Below, one piece after another: positions 40,635 through 49,938 of a DNA stretch of 64,000 nucleotides (the stretch's first letter is position 1; each line of letters begins with the position of its first letter). This stretch comes from CAZCZU01 sp964503475 (GTDB lineage: Bacteria > Pseudomonadota > Zetaproteobacteria > Mariprofundales > Mariprofundaceae). The stretch is from NCBI GenBank assembly GCA_964503475.1, contig CAZCZU010000005.1, positions 1 to 64,000 on the forward strand, given 5' to 3'. Made by a program: the position numbers and the translations under genes. Below the pieces are notes generated by a model. The model was not told the origin of the DNA. It saw only the letters and a list, made by a program, of their open reading frames with translations, and made no database searches.

Positions 40635-43001
40635 TTAAAGGCCAGAGTCGAAAAACTCCTCATCACCCCCGTTTTTGGGCGAAGCGGTATTGCCTGTGGA
40701 GACTTCTGTCGGGGCGGTGCCTTCGCGGAAGGCCTCAAGGAACGGATGCTTCGTTTCCGGCCCGGCCAGTTTTCCGTTGTCCGGGTCGATCATGGCCCAT
40801 TCGATGCCTTCCGGTGCGATAAACTTCTCTTTCGGCCGCTTTTCATGGAAGGCCTGCATGGCCGTCAGCCACGTAGGCAGGGCGGCACGCGAGCCGGTTT
40901 CGTAGCGTCCCATTGAGGATGGGGTGTCGCGACCGGTCCAGACGCCGGTCAGAACCTGGGGCGTGTAGCCGATGAACCAGGCATCCACCTGCTTGTTGGT
41001 GGTGCCGGTCTTGCCTGCGGCTGGTCGGTTCAGCGCCCTGGCTCTCCAGCCGGTGCCATGCTCGATGACACCCTTGAGCATATTGGTGATGACAAAGCTG
41101 TTGCTGGGTTCCAGGACCTGCACGGCCGGGCGCATCCCCTCGCCGACCGACAGGACCGGATCGGCATGGCAGGTCTGGCATCGGTGCCCCGCCACCGAAC
41201 GGAACAGGGTGCGACCATTGCGGTTCTGAACCTGCTGGATGGTGACCGGCTTCCAGCGCTGGCCGTGACTGGCCAGCGGGATGTAGGCCTCTGTCAGGTT
41301 TTCCAGCGAGACCTCGGTGGCGCCCAGTGCCAGGGCCAGCTGGGGCGGGAAGTCGCGCTGGAAGCCGAAATCACGCAGCTTTTCGATGAATGTGCGGATG
41401 CCGATGTCCTGCAACAGTTTGATCGAGGCCAGGTTGCGGGAGTGTTCCAGTGCATTGCGCAGGGTGACAGGGCCCGCAAACTTGTTTTTGTAGTTCTCCG
41501 GACGCCAGAAGTTGTCGGCGGATTGTCCGTCGAAGACGATGGGGGTATCCATGACGATGGAGGCGGCCGTCTGGCCCTGTTCCAGGGCTGTGGCATAGAG
41601 CAGTGGCTTGATGGCACTGCCGGGTTGTCTTTTGGCCTGCGATACACGATCGAAATCGCCGAAATGGTAATCAAAGCCACCAACCCGTGCCAGCACGGTG
41701 CCATGCGCAAGGTCGATGCTGTAGAGGGCCGATTCCACGGAAGGATCCTGGGTCAGGCGTACGCCGCCCTTGCCGTTACCCTGCAGCCGGATCTCATCGC
41801 CGGCAATCCAGGTGCGCGGATGGTTGTTCTCCTGGGGCTGGCCATCCTTGCTGTTCGGTTCCCAGGTCCATTCCGGGGCTCCGAGCAGCCAGCGATGAGT
41901 GCCATCGTTGACCTGCAGTTCGCCCTTCCTGGTGACCTTTTCGACCAGGGCAGGGATGATCTCATCCTTGCCGGGAACTGACTGGTCGGGGCGCTGCTTC
42001 TGCCACTCCTTCAGCAGCCCGGGCCAGGCATCGGCCGGATGGTTAACCGGTGTGCGATAGTACTGGCGGTGTTCAACATCCAGTACCCCTTCGCGCACGG
42101 CTCGAATGGCGGCATCCTCTGCCTGCTCCTGGTAAGGGACGATGATGTTCAGTCCCTGGCGCCGCAGGGTATTGACGCCGAACTGCTGAACCAGCTGCTG
42201 ATAAATTTCGTTTTCATAGGCGTCGTGCAGGCGGTTGCCGGTAAGTTCTGCGACATGAAGGGGTTCCTTGATGGCCTTGGCAACCTCCTCGGGGGTGGCA
42301 TAGCCGCTGCGCTCCATCAAGTGGAGAACCGTGTTGCGGCGCTGGATGGCCAGCTCCGGATTCAGGTGAGGCGCATACTTGCCCGGTGCTTTCGGAAGGC
42401 CGGCAAGCATGGCGCATTCGCCCAGGGTCAGTTCATCGAGGGGTTTGTCAAAATAACGCCTTGCTGCGGATGCCACGCCATAGGCTCCACGCCCGAGGTA
42501 GATATGGTTCAGGTACAGGAAGAGGATATCATCCTTGGAGAAGGCCTTCTCGATACGGTAGGAGAGGATAACTTCACGAATCTTGCGCGTGTAGGTGCGT
42601 TCGGACGAAAGCAGGAAGTTTTTTGCCACCTGCTGGGTAATCGTGCTGCCGCCCTGCACAGTATGGCCGGCACGCAGGTTGGCCAGGGCTGCCGAAAGAA
42701 TGCGGGCAGGGTTAATGCCCGGGTGCTCGTAAAACTGTTGGTCCTCGGCTGCCAGGAATGCATTGCGCAATTGCTTGGGAATTTCATTAAAGGGGGTGAG
42801 GATGCGATGCTCGTCCGCATATTCGGCTAATAATACCCCATTTGTGCTATAGACATGACTCGTTAAAGGTGGACGATACGAAGCTAGGCTGCTGAGTTCC
42901 GGAAGGTTGCTTGAAAAGTAAAAATAAAGTGCTGTGGTGCAGGCCACCAAAAGCAGTAGTCCGCCAGTCAGGAATTTGGTAAGTTTCGACAAGATGCGCA
43001 T
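40635..43001 (-). CDS. mrcA: Penicillin-binding protein 1A
   Basis: Bifunctional peptidoglycan polymerase, 788 residues. N-terminal membrane anchor (about 8-30), GT51 transglycosylase with EDQQFYEHPGI and GGSTITQQVAKNFLL, then a transpeptidase with S-x-x-K (QPGSAIKPLLY), S-x-N (EHSRNLASI) and GKTGTTN. Order and length fit class A PBP1A. A CQTCH stretch near residue 608, between the second and third transpeptidase motifs, is unusual (see findings). The gene stands alone between the nucleotidyltransferase (convergent) and fimT (divergent, 156 bases). Confidence 0.95.
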   Translation of the reverse strand: MRILSKLTKFLTGGLLLLVACTTALYFYFSSNLPELSSLASYRPPLTSHVYSTNGVLLAEYADEHRILTPFNEIPKQLRNAFLAAEDQQFYEHPGINPARILSAALANLRAGHTVQGGSTITQQVAKNFLLSSERTYTRKIREVILSYRIEKAFSKDDILFLYLNHIYLGRGAYGVASAARRYFDKPLDELTLGECAMLAGLPKAPGKYAPHLNPELAIQRRNTVLHLMERSGYATPEEVAKAIKEPLHVAELTGNRLHDAYENEIYQQLVQQFGVNTLRRQGLNIIVPYQEQAEDAAIRAVREGVLDVEHRQYYRTPVNHPADAWPGLLKEWQKQRPDQSVPGKDEIIPALVEKVTRKGELQVNDGTHRWLLGAPEWTWEPNSKDGQPQENNHPRTWIAGDEIRLQGNGKGGVRLTQDPSVESALYSIDLAHGTVLARVGGFDYHFGDFDRVSQAKRQPGSAIKPLLYATALEQGQTAASIVMDTPIVFDGQSADNFWRPENYKNKFAGPVTLRNALEHSRNLASIKLLQDIGIRTFIEKLRDFGFQRDFPPQLALALGATEVSLENLTEAYIPLASHGQRWKPVTIQQVQNRNGRTLFRSVAGHRCQTCHADPVLSVGEGMRPAVQVLEPSNSFVITNMLKGVIEHGTGWRARALNRPAAGKTGTTNKQVDAWFIGYTPQVLTGVWTGRDTPSSMGRYETGSRAALPTWLTAMQAFHEKRPKEKFIAPEGIEWAMIDPDNGKLAGPETKHPFLEAFREGTAPTEVSTGNTASPKNGGDEEFFDSGL

Positions 43002-43157
43002 TTACCAAAGATACGGGTTGGCCCATGGGCGTGGCAAGTGTCCGGGACGGCTTGACGATTATGTGCGATTGCGGCTATAAAGTCCGGGCAGGGATAGAAT
43101 GCGAGTGATCAAGAATGATGATGCTGCTTGCTGCCGAGGGGTTAAGTTTGAGGGTGT

Positions 43158-43622
43158 ATGAGTAATCAGCAAAGGGGATTTACCCTGGTCGAAATGATGG
43201 TCGTAATCATGATTTTGGCTGTGATGATGACGATTGCGACTCAGGTTTGGCAGGATTTGCGCGAAAAAAATCGTGTCGAGTCCGCAGCAGAAGAGATTCA
43301 GAGTGTTTTGAGTGCTTCGCGTGTGCGTGCCCTGACGACCGGAAGCAGTCAGGCCGTAGTGTTTGATTTTGCCAATGACAAGGTCACCAGTCCCCTTTGG
43401 AGTGCGGCTCGTGACTACAGTAAGGACAAGATCGACCTTGTGGCATATGCCATTTCGACGTGTTCGGAAAGTACGAGTACTGACAAAACAGTGACTTTTA
43501 CGTCGAGAGGGACGGCAACGGCATCCACCGTGGAAGTAAAATCGGTGGGGACCCAGAGTGTCCGATATCTGACGGTTAACGGTGTGACCGGACGAGTGTC
43601 GATGGCTAAGAAGTGTCCTTGA
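43158..43622 (+). CDS. fimT: FimT/GspH-type minor pseudopilin
   Basis: 154 residues. Prepilin leader MSNQQRG|FTLVEMMVVIMILAVMM with Glu at +5 and a hydrophobic spine, then an alpha-helical and a short beta domain. Minor pilins of this kind prime assembly of type IV pili. First gene of a long plus-strand prepilin run; no obvious partners pilV/pilW in the usual single set, because two sets follow. Confidence 0.88.
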   Translation: MSNQQRGFTLVEMMVVIMILAVMMTIATQVWQDLREKNRVESAAEEIQSVLSASRVRALTTGSSQAVVFDFANDKVTSPLWSAARDYSKDKIDLVAYAISTCSESTSTDKTVTFTSRGTATASTVEVKSVGTQSVRYLTVNGVTGRVSMAKKCP

Positions 43623-43679
43623 CACATGCCTGACATGCCGGCCGAGCAGGTTGAAGGCCCAAGGAGAAGGAGTTAACAT

Positions 43680-44319
43680 ATGACTAAGGAGGGAAAGATG
43701 AAAGAAAATGAAAATCGCGGTTTTTCCATGGTTGAGACCATGGTGGCTGTCGTCATTGTATCGGTTGCGTTGCTGGCAATGGGCGGCATGCTGATGAATA
43801 CAGTCAAGTCCAACAAGAAGAGTGAGGAGCGCATGAATGTGGCGGCAGTCTCGCAGGCTGTCCTCAGCGACCATGCAGCCCAGCTCCTGGCGGGTACCTG
43901 GAATGGCCAGAGCGCCTCCACCGGCACGCAGGGCGGATATAATTACACAGTTACGGCCAGTAACAACAATGGCCAGACGGTGCTTTCTGCCACGCTCACT
44001 CCGGTGTCCGGCGGTCGTGTGAAGAGCTTTACCAATGAGACGCTGGTTTCGACCGTTGCTGGTCTGAATACCAACGATAATTATTCCAATCCCTCGTCTG
44101 GCAANNNNNNNNNNNNNNNNNNNNNNNNNNNNNNNNNNNNNNNNNNNNNNNNNNNNNNNNNNNNNNNNNNNNNNNNNNNNNNNNNNNNNNNNNNNNNNNN
44201 NNNNGTCCGACAACGGCAAGTCCGACAACGGCAAGTCCGACAACGGCAAGTCCGACAACGGCAAGTCCGACAACAAAAAGTCCGACAACAACGGTAAGGA
44301 TTCGGGCAATAACCATTAA
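43680..44319 (+). CDS. PilV-like minor pilin with SDNGK repeat tail, spanning an assembly gap
   Basis: Prepilin leader ending ENRG|FSMVETMVAVVIVSVAL; two starts compete, ATG 43680 and ATG 43698 (the second has GGAGGG just before it). The globular part runs to about residue 140, then the assembly gap of 100 N. The sequence after it reads in frame as SDNGK units and ends KDSGNNH. With exactly 100 N the nominal frame is off by one base. The flank before the gap ends GGC-AA and the flank after begins G-TCC, so a gap of whole 15-base units restores the frame. The real repeat number is unknown. Confidence 0.8.
44105..44204. other. Assembly gap (100 N)
   Basis: Exactly 100 N, so a placeholder rather than a measured length. 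It falls inside a 15-base tandem repeat, which explains why assembly failed. Confidence 0.98.
44205..44279 (+). repeat. 15-bp tandem repeat encoding SDNGK
   Basis: Four perfect copies of GTCCGACAACGGCAA (44205-44264) and one variant ending AAAAA (44265-44279). More copies probably lie in the gap. The unit keeps the reading frame, so copy number changes would lengthen or shorten the pilin tail without breaking it. Confidence 0.92.
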
Positions 44320-44328
44320 CGCGTAAGC

Positions 44329-44859
44329 GTGGATTACGTTCGGCAAGTGAAGGAGGCGGCTGCCCGGGGCTTTACCGTAGCAGAAGCTATGGTTGCAGTT
44401 GCAATCGTTGTGGTTGCGGTACTGGCCCTGGGCGGCATGCTGAAGCTGAATGTTCAGACCAATCAAGGCAGCGAGCAGCGCATGGATGCAGCGGCTGTGT
44501 CTCAAGGCATCCTGAATGATTATGCCGCCCGCCTGCTTGCAAACGATTGGGTGCCGGGAGTCCGCCCCGTTACAGGTGTGAAGGGAGGGTTTCAATTCTC
44601 CCTCTCTGCCAGTCAAACTGCGGATGCATCCCGTACTGTGTTGGCCGTGACATTGCAGCCTGTCGATGGGAGTCGAATGGTCCCATATCATAATGAAACA
44701 CTGGTTACGGTGGTGAATGGCGGTTTCGATTCGCCTTCTGTTCGCGAACCATCTTCATTAAGTCATGGAAAAGACGATTCAGATGGCAACCCAGAGGTTG
44801 GAAAACATCAGGATAAGATGACAAGGCCTGGAGGCAGGATGACGGAATATCCCGGTTGA
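44329..44859 (+). CDS. PilV-like minor pilin with charged tail
   Basis: 176 residues from GTG 44329 (a GTG at 44347 is an alternative). Leader AAARG|FTVAEAMVAVAIVVVAVLAL. It is a paralogue of the preceding pilin (both have RMxxAAVSQ and the NETLVT/V stretch). After residue 140 comes an Asp/Lys/Gly-rich tail (HGKDDSDGNPEVGKHQDK) resembling a decayed version of the SDNGK tail. It lies nine bases after the stop of the previous gene. Confidence 0.82.
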   Translation: MDYVRQVKEAAARGFTVAEAMVAVAIVVVAVLALGGMLKLNVQTNQGSEQRMDAAAVSQGILNDYAARLLANDWVPGVRPVTGVKGGFQFSLSASQTADASRTVLAVTLQPVDGSRMVPYHNETLVTVVNGGFDSPSVREPSSLSHGKDDSDGNPEVGKHQDKMTRPGGRMTEYPG

Positions 44860-44992
44860 TTGGGGCGGATATTTTCTGAAGACTGCAGATAGTAGAATGT
44901 GTCATTGGAGAGTGGCGCCGGGTCATAGGCTGCGTTGCCTGAAATCTGGTCGGATGGGTCAGGTTAGCGCAGTAGTTAAAGAGGGAGGGAAC

Positions 44993-45745
44993 ATGAGTCA
45001 CTCGCAGAGTATTCATGATAGTCAAAAGGGCTTTACGCTGATCGAAGTCATGGTGGCGATGGTGATTGCCCTTGTGATTCTCGCGGGGCTGATACTCAGC
45101 TTTAATAGCCAATATTCCGAATACAAGTATCAGAACAAACGGATCAATACGAGCCAGGATCTTGAATTCGTCTCCAATTTTATAACCAATGATATTCGTG
45201 ATGCGTTGGCGGTCGGTGGTTCAGTGCAGATAAGCCACACTGAAAATGGGGCCGGTCAAACGACGGATTTGTACATTACGGTGTGGGAGCCGGATGCCAA
45301 TTACTGGCCTGCCGGTACGCCGGACGCGAGTAAAGGCGAGAAGAGTCAGGCTCAGGCAAATTACCAGGCGGTACGCCATTATCAGTATGTGCCAGGCGTG
45401 AAACCGGAGGACGGAGAGATTCGTTACGACCGCAATACACTGGCTGGCGGTGATAATCCGCAGACGATTATGAGTAGCGTCAGTTTTTTTCGAATGTTTG
45501 ATGATGTTCCTGGCACGGCTCCGAGCGGCTTTGTCGGGGCACCGCAAGGAATGGCTGCCTTGAAGCTGGTCAATCGTGCCGGTGAAGCAACATTCGTTCC
45601 TGGCTATACAGTGCTCATCGAGGCGGCTGTCGATTCCGGCTATAAAACAGGGGTCTTTAAAGATGTGCAGGGAAATAGTGTCGGAGTGCAGGGGTTAAAG
45701 CGGGTCTGGCGCTACGTGCAGGTACATCCGCAGGCGGCGCTTTGA
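44993..45745 (+). CDS. pilW: PilW-like minor pilin, module 1
   Basis: 250 residues from ATG 44993 behind GAGGGAGGGA. Leader IHDSQKG|FTLIEVMVAMVIALVILAGL, then helical SFNSQYSEYKYQNKRINTSQDLEF typical of PilW, and a beta-rich C-terminal domain. Minor pilin in priming the pilus tip complex. The region from 44897 to 44992 is an upstream leader, not a coding extension. A paralogue is at 49203. Confidence 0.87.
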   Translation: MSHSQSIHDSQKGFTLIEVMVAMVIALVILAGLILSFNSQYSEYKYQNKRINTSQDLEFVSNFITNDIRDALAVGGSVQISHTENGAGQTTDLYITVWEPDANYWPAGTPDASKGEKSQAQANYQAVRHYQYVPGVKPEDGEIRYDRNTLAGGDNPQTIMSSVSFFRMFDDVPGTAPSGFVGAPQGMAALKLVNRAGEATFVPGYTVLIEAAVDSGYKTGVFKDVQGNSVGVQGLKRVWRYVQVHPQAAL

Positions 45746-45770
45746 TTGTAAGAGAAGAAGGGGAAGGTTC

Positions 45771-48524
45771 ATGCATCGATTCGACTGCAGTGGTATAAAA
45801 AATGGGGTCAGTGATGATGCCATGGATAGGGAGCGCGGGTTTGTACTGATTACATCACTGGTGCTTATCTCTATCCTGGCCATACTCGGTGTCGGTGCGA
45901 CGTACAAAACCCTGGTAGAGACAAAAGTATCGAAATTATCTGCTGACTCTGCCAAGGCACTGCAGGTGGCCAATACAGGGATCAACCAGCTGTTCTGGTA
46001 CTGGGTGAACACCCCAAGCGCCGGCAATGCCGGTTACGATGAACTGCTGCAGTTGAAGGACGATATTGCCAATGATACCAATAACTCAGGCATTTATATC
46101 GATACCCTGACAGGGGGGAGTATTGCCGAACTGGATGCTGCTGCAAACGGTAGTCTGGACAGCTACATAAAAAACTCCGGTTCTATAAGGGTATACCAGT
46201 ATCAGTACAACAATGGTGTTCCGGTAGGGATACAGCAAGTGAATAATAGCAACTGGAAAACCGGAACGGTGCCCCAGGTGGCTGTATGGGCGACGAGCTA
46301 TCAGGTACCTGCGACGCCCGAAAGCTTTCCATACGCATCTCCGAATACGGTTGGATGTGAAAACTGCAATATCGCCGTATATGCAGTGGGAAGGGTAGGA
46401 GATTCACGGCGAGTGATTCGGCAGACCCAGGGTTTTGCCAAACAGGAGCTGGACGGCGTTTCGGCATTGACCAATGCTCCCAATGGTTATACCTGGGCTG
46501 AGATGTGTGGGGGCGCGTCGAATCCGCCCAATAATTCCGGCTGGTCGGGGAATAACAGTGGCGCGGATACGCTTGTCGAGGCGACCCAGGCGGATTATGC
46601 GCTTGGAAGTACGCCCTCGGGGAGAGCGATGCTCTCGAACAGCTTTGCCGGTACGAACAGTGGTCAGGGTTCGATCAACAGTGCGGCCCAGAACAGCACG
46701 TTGCTGACCATGGGGGCCAGCCCACTGATTGCCTATGCCGGCCATGGTGCTGGAACCAGCGTTAGCAGGCTACGAGTCAATTTTGCTGATATGACGATGG
46801 ATACAAACGGCAGCAGTCTGCCGTCGGGCAAGTTGCCGACAGACCTGATTCGCGACCAGTTGTTAGGCCAAAGCGGCGAGTTGGTGTTTTTTACCGATCC
46901 CGCCAAGCATCTGTTTCAGATGGATGCCTATCGCTGGGCGGCCGAGCAGTTTACCTGTCAGGATGAAAACGATATGACGCACAGCGGCAATGGCGCATAT
47001 TGTGCACGCGCAAAGGCACTGCGCGATCTCGTTCAGCCGGGTTCGACACGTCCGATCAGTGGACGGATTTCGCTGGCGGATTTCGAATACAATGTTGCCA
47101 ACGGCATCCCGATGTTTGGCATGGTACGGGTGATGTATCCGACAGAGGCGACTAACAAGTCTACGACCTGTAATGGCCAGAGTGTGACCTACTACCAGCT
47201 ACCAGCCAATGCGACCCAGATCGCCAGTGGCAACGGCCAATTCACGCAGTATGGCAATAACGCGAAGCTGATCGTTTATGGGTCGATTTTTTTCGATTAC
47301 TTCGCAGATAGCGATGGCGACTACTATTTCGATGCAGATACCGAGCACCTTCTTTCCGCACCGGAAGCGCGCAAGGTCAACCTGCCAATCAATGTGCCGG
47401 TGATGATTAACCCGGCCATGCCCCGTGCGGCGACCGGGGCGATTCCGACGGTGGCAGCTACGAATGCATCAGTCGGTTCTGTGAATAACCTGACGACAGC
47501 CAATCAAGTCAACAACAACAGTGCTACTTCTGATGCAGCCCTTGCCTCCCCGTATGACGGCTGGTTTCTGGCGAGCGAGGGGCTGGTGAATCCGGCTTCA
47601 ACAACTGACTCGGATGGCTCGATGGCGCTGATGGCTACCGATAGCAGTGGTCTGGTGGGGGCTGCGGCAGAGATCAGGACGAATGGTGGGGGCATTGGAA
47701 ACATAGCTAAAGCACTGTTTACAAGTTTTTCATCCCGCCTGTTTTATTACTACCGTATGATGTATGCATCTCTGGATGCGAACAATGCGAATGTCTGGCC
47801 AGCGACAAATTTGACGGGGGCGGATTTTCCGGGCGGGCTGGGATCTTTCGATTTTGCCATGGGGGCAGATGACAGTAACGACGGAAGTAACGATGGCGAC
47901 AAGTTCCACCTGCTGGCCCCGAGCGGCTATATGCATGGCTGGAAAGTGGCCCTGGCGGCGCTGAATATCACAGCGGATGAATGGAATAATCTGCTTAGTG
48001 GCAATGGTGGAACCAGCATTGCGACACTGGCCCAGAACTTCAATACTCCGGTTGGCTATGGCGATGCCAGTTATCCGAAAGGGGCACCGATGAGCAATAG
48101 TGACCTGCCATCCGGATACAGCGATCAGCAGGCTTGGGCTACGGTTCTGCAGGGCGATCAGCAGAAGTACTTCAAGATTTCCAAGGACAGCACAAATGGC
48201 TATGGAGTCCTCGATTCGGCGTTTGCTGATCTGCCGGCGCTCTCCTTTTCCGGTGGTGTTGCGAGTTTTCAGACCTACAACAATATCGGCGGAATCGTTT
48301 ATATGCCTGGTGCCTTGCAGTGGCAGAATGGTAAGGCCAATGGCAACTTGGGTTACGTGAACGGTTCCGTGATCACAGGCATGGGTGTCAACAACACCAA
48401 CTCCGGCGGTGGTAATGGCGCCGGGCATGTGGTGTTCGTCTTCGATCCGACTGCGGTTGATAATGCCAATATGCGTCAGGCGACTCTGGTTATGCGCAGG
48501 CATGCCTGGGAAGAGCTCTATTAG
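45771..48524 (+). CDS. Giant PilX-like pilus protein, module 1
   Basis: 917 residues, about five times a normal PilX. Start ATG 45771 has good SD GAAGGGGAAGG; leader MDRERG|FVLITSLVLISILAILG with PilX-type spine, then SKLSADSAKALQVANTGINQLF. The large remainder includes CENCNIAVYAVGR, YAGHG, FQMDAYRWAAEQFTCQ, a FEYNVANGIPMFGMVRVMYP stretch, and a C-terminal GGIVYMPGALQWQNG...GYVNGSVITGMG with MRRHAWEELY. No PilY1 propeller or vWA domain seen. It may be a pilus-tip adhesin or PilY1 replacement (inference). Paralogue at 49939. Confidence 0.82.
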   Translation: MHRFDCSGIKNGVSDDAMDRERGFVLITSLVLISILAILGVGATYKTLVETKVSKLSADSAKALQVANTGINQLFWYWVNTPSAGNAGYDELLQLKDDIANDTNNSGIYIDTLTGGSIAELDAAANGSLDSYIKNSGSIRVYQYQYNNGVPVGIQQVNNSNWKTGTVPQVAVWATSYQVPATPESFPYASPNTVGCENCNIAVYAVGRVGDSRRVIRQTQGFAKQELDGVSALTNAPNGYTWAEMCGGASNPPNNSGWSGNNSGADTLVEATQADYALGSTPSGRAMLSNSFAGTNSGQGSINSAAQNSTLLTMGASPLIAYAGHGAGTSVSRLRVNFADMTMDTNGSSLPSGKLPTDLIRDQLLGQSGELVFFTDPAKHLFQMDAYRWAAEQFTCQDENDMTHSGNGAYCARAKALRDLVQPGSTRPISGRISLADFEYNVANGIPMFGMVRVMYPTEATNKSTTCNGQSVTYYQLPANATQIASGNGQFTQYGNNAKLIVYGSIFFDYFADSDGDYYFDADTEHLLSAPEARKVNLPINVPVMINPAMPRAATGAIPTVAATNASVGSVNNLTTANQVNNNSATSDAALASPYDGWFLASEGLVNPASTTDSDGSMALMATDSSGLVGAAAEIRTNGGGIGNIAKALFTSFSSRLFYYYRMMYASLDANNANVWPATNLTGADFPGGLGSFDFAMGADDSNDGSNDGDKFHLLAPSGYMHGWKVALAALNITADEWNNLLSGNGGTSIATLAQNFNTPVGYGDASYPKGAPMSNSDLPSGYSDQQAWATVLQGDQQKYFKISKDSTNGYGVLDSAFADLPALSFSGGVASFQTYNNIGGIVYMPGALQWQNGKANGNLGYVNGSVITGMGVNNTNSGGGNGAGHVVFVFDPTAVDNANMRQATLVMRRHAWEELY

Positions 48525-48562
48525 ACTTGATGTCGGATCATCTGAAATGGTTAAGTGTTGAT

Positions 48563-48593
48563 AAAAGGTGGGGCAATAGCCCCGCCTTTTTTG
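48563..48593 (+). terminator. Terminator after the first giant PilX gene
   Basis: Stem AAAAGG-T-GGGGC with AATA loop and GCCCC-G-CCTTTT, then TT. It separates module 1 from module 2, so module 2 probably has its own promoter in 48594-48795. I see no gene in that stretch. Confidence 0.75.
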
Positions 48594-48795
48594 TTGTTAG
48601 CCTCGGGCTACATAGATTGTTTTGCTGGAGAAAGAGTCCTCCCCGGAGTGTTGGCAGAGTGTGAGGCTGGAGCAGAAGGGGAAGATGATGGCTATATCCG
48701 TAGGTATTGCAGCTCTACTTTGCGTGATGATACTCACGGACAAAGTGCGGGAATTGTGATTTGATTAGTCAGCAAGAAAAGGGGGGCTTATAAGT

Positions 48796-49206
48796 ATGGG
48801 GTCGCAATCGTATTTGCGCAGCTGGCCTTTACGAAATAAGGGCGTTCATCCGGACGCCTCCGGTTTCACCCTGATCGAAACCATGCTGGCCATGATTATC
48901 ATTGCTGTCGGTCTGCTTGCCACGGCCAGTCTGTTGATTGGTTCGATCAAGCATAACAGTGGCAGCGAACATCGTATGGACTCAGCCGCTGTGTCGCAGG
49001 CCTTGCTGGCCGAGTATGTGACCAAAGAGCAGGCCGGAACTACTTGGACCAGTCCGGCGAGCGGTACGCGCGAAGGTTATGATTATACGGTGACGCGTAC
49101 ATCCCTTGGCTCGACGAGCTCGCTGCTGACTGTGCGTCTAAGTGGTGGTGGTATGACGGCCGACTATGAAAATCAGACCGTTGTTTCTACGGCCTCGGGT
49201 GGATGA
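48796..49206 (+). CDS. PilV-like minor pilin, module 2
   Basis: 136 residues; leader with a longer N-terminal part, cleavage after DASG|FTLIETMLAMIIIAVGLLA, then SIKHNSGSEHRMDSAAVSQ shared with the other PilV-like pilins. It lacks any repeat tail. SD GGGGGG is 11 bases before the ATG. It overlaps the PilW gene by four bases. Confidence 0.85.
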   Translation: MGSQSYLRSWPLRNKGVHPDASGFTLIETMLAMIIIAVGLLATASLLIGSIKHNSGSEHRMDSAAVSQALLAEYVTKEQAGTTWTSPASGTREGYDYTVTRTSLGSTSSLLTVRLSGGGMTADYENQTVVSTASGG

Positions 49207-49916
49207 CGATGTTGTGCGCAGTAGATAGTTGTAAGCCGGAGAAGGGGTTCACCCTGGTCGAAATGATGGTTGCCATGGTGATTGCCCTGGTGCTGATCCT
49301 GGGGCTGTTTGCAGCATTCCAATCGCAATATGGCCAATTCAAATACCAGAATAAACGTGTCGATGCGACACAGGATCTTGAGCTGGGTATCCGTTTCATT
49401 GTGGATGATCTGCGTCTTGCCTTGCAGGGGGCCGAGAGTATTACGATTGCCAATAATGCCAGTGCACCCAACGAGACAACGGATGTGAACTTCAAGGTGT
49501 GGTCAGAGGATACGAGCCTGGACTGGCCAGATCTGGCTACGGCTCAAACAAATAAATTCAAGGCGGCACGCCATTATCAATATGATGCGGCCAACAAGGT
49601 CTTGAACTACGACCGCAATACCATCGGTGGCGATGCCCCTGTCGCGATTCTGGGTGACGTTACCTATTTCAAGGTGTTTGCCGATACGCCGGGGGTCTCA
49701 CCAGCCGGCTATGCCGATGCGCCGCCAGGGCTGCCCAGTCGGAATGTTCTAAATGCATCAGGCGACACCATTACGGTTAGTGGATACACCATTCTGATCG
49801 AAATGAAAGTCGATGCTGCGAGCAAGATCGGTCAGAAAGTCGATGTGAAGGGTAATGCTACGACAGATAAACGCATCTGGCGTTATGCCCAGATTTATCC
49901 CATGGCTGCTTTATAA
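49203..49916 (+). CDS. pilW: PilW-like minor pilin, module 2
   Basis: 237 residues; ATG 49203 overlapping the previous stop. Leader CKPEKG|FTLVEMMVAMVIALVLILGLF, then FQSQYGQFKYQNKRVDATQDLELGIRF. Clearly paralogous to the PilW at 44993 (same YKYQNKR/FKYQNKR and RHYQYD stretches). Confidence 0.88.
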   Translation: MTMLCAVDSCKPEKGFTLVEMMVAMVIALVLILGLFAAFQSQYGQFKYQNKRVDATQDLELGIRFIVDDLRLALQGAESITIANNASAPNETTDVNFKVWSEDTSLDWPDLATAQTNKFKAARHYQYDAANKVLNYDRNTIGGDAPVAILGDVTYFKVFADTPGVSPAGYADAPPGLPSRNVLNASGDTITVSGYTILIEMKVDAASKIGQKVDVKGNATTDKRIWRYAQIYPMAAL

Positions 49917-49938
49917 GCAGGGTTTGAAGGAGACAGTG

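Noticed and set aside
44205..44279. Possible CRISPR array
   Set aside because: Repeats are 15 bases, directly adjacent without spacers, and in frame within a pilin gene.
43059..44309. Minus-strand open frame with LPLSD repeats across the gap
   Set aside because: It is the reverse reading of the SDNGK pilin repeat plus filler N; the plus-strand frame has the prepilin signature.
48594..48795. Small open frame in the space before module 2
   Set aside because: Begins inside the terminator and shows no pilin or other motif; more likely an untranslated leader with a promoter.
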